Shown here one piece after another: positions 60,622 to 64,000 of a DNA stretch of 64,000 nt (position 1 is the stretch's first letter; each line of letters starts with the position of its first letter). Source of the stretch: Bradyrhizobium nitroreducens (lineage in GTDB: Bacteria; Pseudomonadota; Alphaproteobacteria; Rhizobiales; Xanthobacteraceae); the NCBI RefSeq assembly GCF_002776695.1, contig NZ_LFJC01000003.1, positions 6,265,782 to 6,329,781 on the forward strand, in the 5' to 3' direction. The notes beneath the pieces were generated by a model. It saw only the letters and a program-made list of their open reading frames with translations, did no database searches and had not been told where the DNA came from. The translations under genes were made by a program, and so were the position numbers.

Positions 60622-61497
60622 ATGTCCAATCTGTTCGATCTTCTGGTCGCCGGACTTGCCACCGGCGCGATCTATGCGCTGGTCGCGGTCGGCTTCACGC
60701 TGCTGTGGCAGACCTCGCAGACCATCAATTTCGCGCAAGGCGAGTTCGTGATGCTGCCGGCGTTCCTGATGCTGGCGGCGATGCATGCGGGCGCGCCGTT
60801 CTGGCTCGCGATCATCCTCGGCATCCTCTTGTCGATGATCCTGCTCGGGCTCGGCTTCAAGCTGTTGCTCGTCGACCCCATGATGCGCCACGGCGTGCTG
60901 CCGCTGGCGATCGCGACCATGGCGCTCGCGATCGGCATCAAGGAAGCGGTCAAGCAGTTCTTCAGCGCCGAAGCCTCGCCCTTCCCCTCGATCGTGCCGA
61001 CCGGCGACGTCTCCATCTTCGGCCATGCGGTGTCGCTGCAGAGCATCGGCGTGCTCGTCGTCGCCATTCTTGCGGTGCTCGGCCTGACCACGCTGCTGAA
61101 CCGCACCTCGCTCGGCCACCAGATGCAGGCGGCCGCACAAAATCCGACCGTGGCGCGCATCATCGGCGTGCCGGTCGAGCGCATGATCCTGCTGACCTTC
61201 CTGATCAACGCCTTCCTGGTCGCCCTCGCTTCGCTGCTGATCACGCCGATTTATCTGGCAAAATTCTCCTCCGGCGAGGTGCTGGGCCAGGCCGCCTTCA
61301 TCGCGGCGATCGTCGGCGGCTTCAACCAGGTGCGCGGCGCGATCGCCGGCGGCCTGCTGATCGGCGTGCTCGACAACCTCGCGGCCGCCTATGTCTCCAC
61401 CCAATATCGCGCCGCCGTGCCGATGATCTTCCTGATCGCCGTCATCCTGTTCCGGCCGCAAGGTCTGCTCGGCCGCGCCGAGGAGCGCACCGTATGA
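60622..61497 (+). CDS. livH: Liv-type ABC importer, LivH-like permease (importer 3)
   Basis: Encodes 291 residues with about eight hydrophobic segments. YALVAVGFTLLWQTSQTINF is the LivH start and NRTSLGHQMQAAAQNPTVAR the coupling loop. It overlaps livM by four bases (ATGA). ACGAGGGGAAC precedes the ATG. Confidence 0.93.
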   Translation: MSNLFDLLVAGLATGAIYALVAVGFTLLWQTSQTINFAQGEFVMLPAFLMLAAMHAGAPFWLAIILGILLSMILLGLGFKLLLVDPMMRHGVLPLAIATMALAIGIKEAVKQFFSAEASPFPSIVPTGDVSIFGHAVSLQSIGVLVVAILAVLGLTTLLNRTSLGHQMQAAAQNPTVARIIGVPVERMILLTFLINAFLVALASLLITPIYLAKFSSGEVLGQAAFIAAIVGGFNQVRGAIAGGLLIGVLDNLAAAYVSTQYRAAVPMIFLIAVILFRPQGLLGRAEERTV

Positions 61498-62492
61498 GCG
61501 GTTTCGGCAAACCCCTGAAGATCGCGCTCGGCCTTGCCGTCATCGCCGGCCTGATCATCGTGCCCATGAACTTCAACCGCTACGGCCTGTTCATCCTCAG
61601 CCAATGGGCGGTGATGAGCATCGCTGCGATGGGGCTCAACCTCACGCTCGGTTACGCCGGCCAGGTCTCGCTGGCGCAGGGCGCCTTCGTCGGCATCGGC
61701 GCCTATGCGGCGGCGATCATGACCACCCATGGCTGGCCGCTGCCGGCGGCAATCCTGGTCGCGATCGCCTTGAGCTTTTCGGTCGGCTGGGTGCTCGGCT
61801 ATCCGGCGCTGCGCGTGCAGCACCATTACCTCGCCTTCGTCACGCTGGCCTTCTCCACCCTTGCATTCCTGGTGTTCCGGAACGAGAGCTGGCTCACCGG
61901 CGGCATCTACGGCATCTCCAACATCCCGCGCCCGCACGTCCTCGGGATCGCCACCAACAAGCCGCTGCCGTTCTACTATGTCTGCCTCGGCTCGCTCGCG
62001 ATCGTGTCGGTCGCGGTGTGGTGGCTGATCCGCTCGCCCTGGGGCCGCGCCTTCATGGCGCTGCGCGAGAATCCCTTGCGCGCGCAATCGCTCGGCATCG
62101 ACACGCGCCGCTATACGCTGATGGCGTTCGCGATCGGCTCGGCGCTCGGCGGCGTCGCCGGCGCGCTCTACGCGCCGCTGACGCAATATATCGATCCGGT
62201 GCCGTTCAACCTGTCGCTCTCGCTCGACCTGCTGATGATGGTGATCGTCGGCGGCGCCGGCTTCTATTTCGGCCCGTTCCTAGGGGCGATGATCGCGGTG
62301 CTGCTGCCGGAATGGCTGCGCTTCACCGAGGGCTATTATCTGATGCTCTACGCGGTGGCGGTGATGGGGCTTCTGATCTGGTCGCCGACGGGCATTCTGG
62401 GAATCCTCGACCGCTATCTCGCCGAGCGCCGCACCAAGGCGGCGTCCGCGCTGCGCGCCGTCGCAAAATCCCGACTGGAGACGGCGCAATGA
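61494..62492 (+). CDS. livM: Liv-type ABC importer, LivM-like permease (importer 3)
   Basis: Encodes 332 residues. LNLTLGYAGQVSLAQGAFVG is the LivM hallmark; SPWGRAFMALRENPLRAQSL is the coupling loop and the C-terminus is basic (YLAERRTKAASAL). Four-base overlaps with both neighbours. The longer frame beginning in livH is a shadow. Confidence 0.93.
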   Translation: MSGFGKPLKIALGLAVIAGLIIVPMNFNRYGLFILSQWAVMSIAAMGLNLTLGYAGQVSLAQGAFVGIGAYAAAIMTTHGWPLPAAILVAIALSFSVGWVLGYPALRVQHHYLAFVTLAFSTLAFLVFRNESWLTGGIYGISNIPRPHVLGIATNKPLPFYYVCLGSLAIVSVAVWWLIRSPWGRAFMALRENPLRAQSLGIDTRRYTLMAFAIGSALGGVAGALYAPLTQYIDPVPFNLSLSLDLLMMVIVGGAGFYFGPFLGAMIAVLLPEWLRFTEGYYLMLYAVAVMGLLIWSPTGILGILDRYLAERRTKAASALRAVAKSRLETAQ

Positions 62493-63232
62493 GTGCGGTC
62501 CTCGAAGTCACCGGCATCAAAAAGAACTTTGGCGGCATCAGCGCCGTCGACGGCGTCTCCTTCGACGTGCGCGAGGGCGAGATCCTCGGGCTGATCGGCC
62601 CGAACGGCTGCGGCAAGTCCACCCTGTTCAACTGCATCCTCGGCCAGCTCACACCATCAGGCGGCGAAGTGAAGCTCGACGGCAAGCTCGTCACGGGCCT
62701 CCGTCCCGCCGAGCTCAACAAGCTCGGGGTCAGCCGAACCTTCCAGCTCCTGCAGGTGTTCCCAAAACTCTCGGTGCGCGAGAACCTGATCCTCGCCGGG
62801 CAGGAGCACCAGGGCAACATGGCCTCGCGCCTGGTCGGCCGCTCCGATGCCGGACTGACTGATGCCGCCAACCAGATGATCGGCTTCTTCAAGCTCGACC
62901 ATCTCGCCGACGAGCCGGCCGGCGGCCTCTCCTACGGCCAGCAGAAGCTGCTCGATGCCGCCATGGCCTTCATGGGCGGCCCGCGCCTCGTGCTGCTGGA
63001 CGAGCCCGCCGGCGGCGTCAACCCGTCGATGCTGGCGGATCTCAAGGACCGGCTGGTCGCGATCAACCGCGAGAAGAACGCCACCTTCGTCGTGATCGAG
63101 CACAACATGGAGTTCGTGATGTCGCTGTGCTCGCGCGTGATGGTGATGGCGGAAGGCAAGGTGCTGGCGATGGGACGCCCGGATGAGGTGCGCAAGAACC
63201 CGGCGGTGATCGAAGCCTATCTCGGACATTGA
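62489..63232 (+). CDS. livG: Liv-type ABC importer, LivG-like ATPase (importer 3)
   Basis: Encodes 247 residues. Walker A is GPNGCGKST, the signature LSYGQQKLLDAAMAF and Walker B LVLLDEPAGGVNP. The residues after the signature are atypical (LLDAAMA rather than LEIARA), as in some aromatic-acid importer ATPases. The ATG at 62489 overlaps the livM stop. Confidence 0.92.
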   Translation: MSAVLEVTGIKKNFGGISAVDGVSFDVREGEILGLIGPNGCGKSTLFNCILGQLTPSGGEVKLDGKLVTGLRPAELNKLGVSRTFQLLQVFPKLSVRENLILAGQEHQGNMASRLVGRSDAGLTDAANQMIGFFKLDHLADEPAGGLSYGQQKLLDAAMAFMGGPRLVLLDEPAGGVNPSMLADLKDRLVAINREKNATFVVIEHNMEFVMSLCSRVMVMAEGKVLAMGRPDEVRKNPAVIEAYLGH

Positions 63233-63242
63233 GGACAAGATC

Positions 63243-63980
63243 ATGAGCGAGCCAATCCTCTCGGTTCACAATCTCGTCGGCGGCTATGGCAAGATGACGA
63301 TCCTGAACGGCACGAGCTTTTCCGTCCCGCAGGCCACCATCACCACCATCATCGGCCCGAACGGCGCCGGCAAGTCGACCGTGTTCAAGGCGATCTTCGG
63401 CCTGTTGAAGCTGCGCGAAGGCAAGGTCAATTTTGCCGGCCGCGACGTCACGAACCTGAGCCAGCGCGCGCTGCTCACTGCCGGCATCTGCTACGTGCCG
63501 CAGGGCCGCAACATCTTTCCCGAGCTGTCGGTCCGCAGCAATATCGAGCTTGGCGGCGTCTCGGCCGGGAAAGGACTCGACCTGCCGAAGCGGATCGAGG
63601 CGGCGCTGGATTTGTTTCCGGCGCTGCGCCGCAAATCCGCGCAGCAGGCCTCGACGCTCTCCGGCGGCGAGCAGAAGCAATTGGAGATCGCCCGCTCGCT
63701 GCTGCTCGAGCCGAAGCTGGTCCTGATCGACGAACCTTCGATCGGCCTGTCGCCGCTGATGGTGCAGCAGACCTTCGATATCCTCAAGAGCTTGCGCGAT
63801 CGCGGCGTCACCATCCTGATGATCGAGCAGAACGCGCGCTCGGCACTGGAAATCTCCGACATCGGCATCGTGCTCGAGCTCGGCCAGACCCGCATGGTCG
63901 ACGATGCCAGGCGCATCCTGAACGACCCCCGCATCGGTCAGCTCTTCCTCGGCGGCGCCATGGAGGAAAGCGCGGCATGA
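63243..63980 (+). CDS. livF: Liv-type ABC importer, LivF-like ATPase (importer 3)
   Basis: Encodes 245 residues. Walker A is GPNGAGKST, the signature LSGGEQKQLEIARSL and Walker B LVLIDEPSIGLSP. It starts ten bases after livG, with GAGGACAAG before the ATG. Its stop overlaps the start of a further gene (ATGA), so the operon continues past the window. Confidence 0.93.
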   Translation: MSEPILSVHNLVGGYGKMTILNGTSFSVPQATITTIIGPNGAGKSTVFKAIFGLLKLREGKVNFAGRDVTNLSQRALLTAGICYVPQGRNIFPELSVRSNIELGGVSAGKGLDLPKRIEAALDLFPALRRKSAQQASTLSGGEQKQLEIARSLLLEPKLVLIDEPSIGLSPLMVQQTFDILKSLRDRGVTILMIEQNARSALEISDIGIVLELGQTRMVDDARRILNDPRIGQLFLGGAMEESAA

Positions 63981-64000
63981 GCGCGCGACTGCGCATCGCC
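63977..64000 (+). CDS. Start of the next operon gene, cut by the window end
   Basis: An ATG at 63977 overlaps the livF stop as ATGA, the coupling used throughout this operon, and eight codons (MSARLRIA) are visible. Too little remains to name the product. Confidence 0.5.

Overview
The window looks like chromosomal DNA of a Bradyrhizobium-type alphaproteobacterium (Nitrobacteraceae). The evidence is high GC with strong GC3 bias, a BjaI/BjaR-type branched-chain acyl-HSL quorum-sensing pair, the aerobic benzoyl-CoA (box) pathway with its BoxR regulator, a GcrA cell-cycle regulator, the argD-argF-hslO order, and many palindromic repeats between genes. I see no rRNA, tRNA, CRISPR array, prophage or intact insertion sequence. 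About 57 genes are supported, one cut by each window edge.

Layout. 1-6.7 kb: a truncated alpha/beta-hydrolase-fold gene, a ketopantoate-reductase-like oxidoreductase, a LysE-type exporter, a CxxCxxCC protein, a small membrane protein and a HerA-like ATPase. 6.8-14.7 kb: one long minus-strand operon joining a MetQ-like binding protein, a luciferase-like flavin monooxygenase, two AhpD/CMD-fold proteins and a Liv-type ABC importer with a fused LivH-LivM permease. 14.9-19.4 kb: a small membrane protein, an orphan Tat-exported oligopeptide/nickel-type binding protein, a protein built of two repeats, and a repeat-rich gap. 19.4-23.8 kb: hslO, argF, argD, and gcrA transcribed the other way with a GANTC-dense upstream region.

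24-32 kb: the phosphate regulon phoR-pstSCAB-phoU-phoB with a clear Pho box before pstS, preceded by a UPF0104-type membrane protein gene. 32.3-36.2 kb: a BON/OmpA envelope protein coupled to a small membrane protein, a polysaccharide deacetylase and an SDR oxidoreductase. 36.4-44 kb: the benzoate module boxB, boxC, a DUF309 gene, an alpha/beta hydrolase, a benzoate-CoA ligase and divergent boxR. 44-51 kb: truncated haemoglobin, transglutaminase-like protein, CPA2 antiporter, IclR regulator, and a Rieske oxygenase followed by a glutamine-synthetase-like ligase. 51.2-54.5 kb: a second Liv-type importer that has no binding protein but carries a BoxR-like site upstream. 54.8-56.9 kb: bjaR, bjaI and a coupled small ORF. 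57.2-64 kb: a LysR regulator, a shikimate/quinate-dehydrogenase-like enzyme with a structured leader, and a third complete Liv-type importer.

The common theme is import and oxidation of aromatic or related carbon sources: three Liv-type importers, each tied to different catabolic enzymes and regulators. The most novel-looking items are the composite monooxygenase/AhpD/importer operon, a shared BoxR-like motif that links the box genes to the distant importer, the multibranch RNA-like leader before the dehydrogenase gene, the GANTC cluster before gcrA, and a 22-bp palindrome before bjaI with a small coupled ORF after it.
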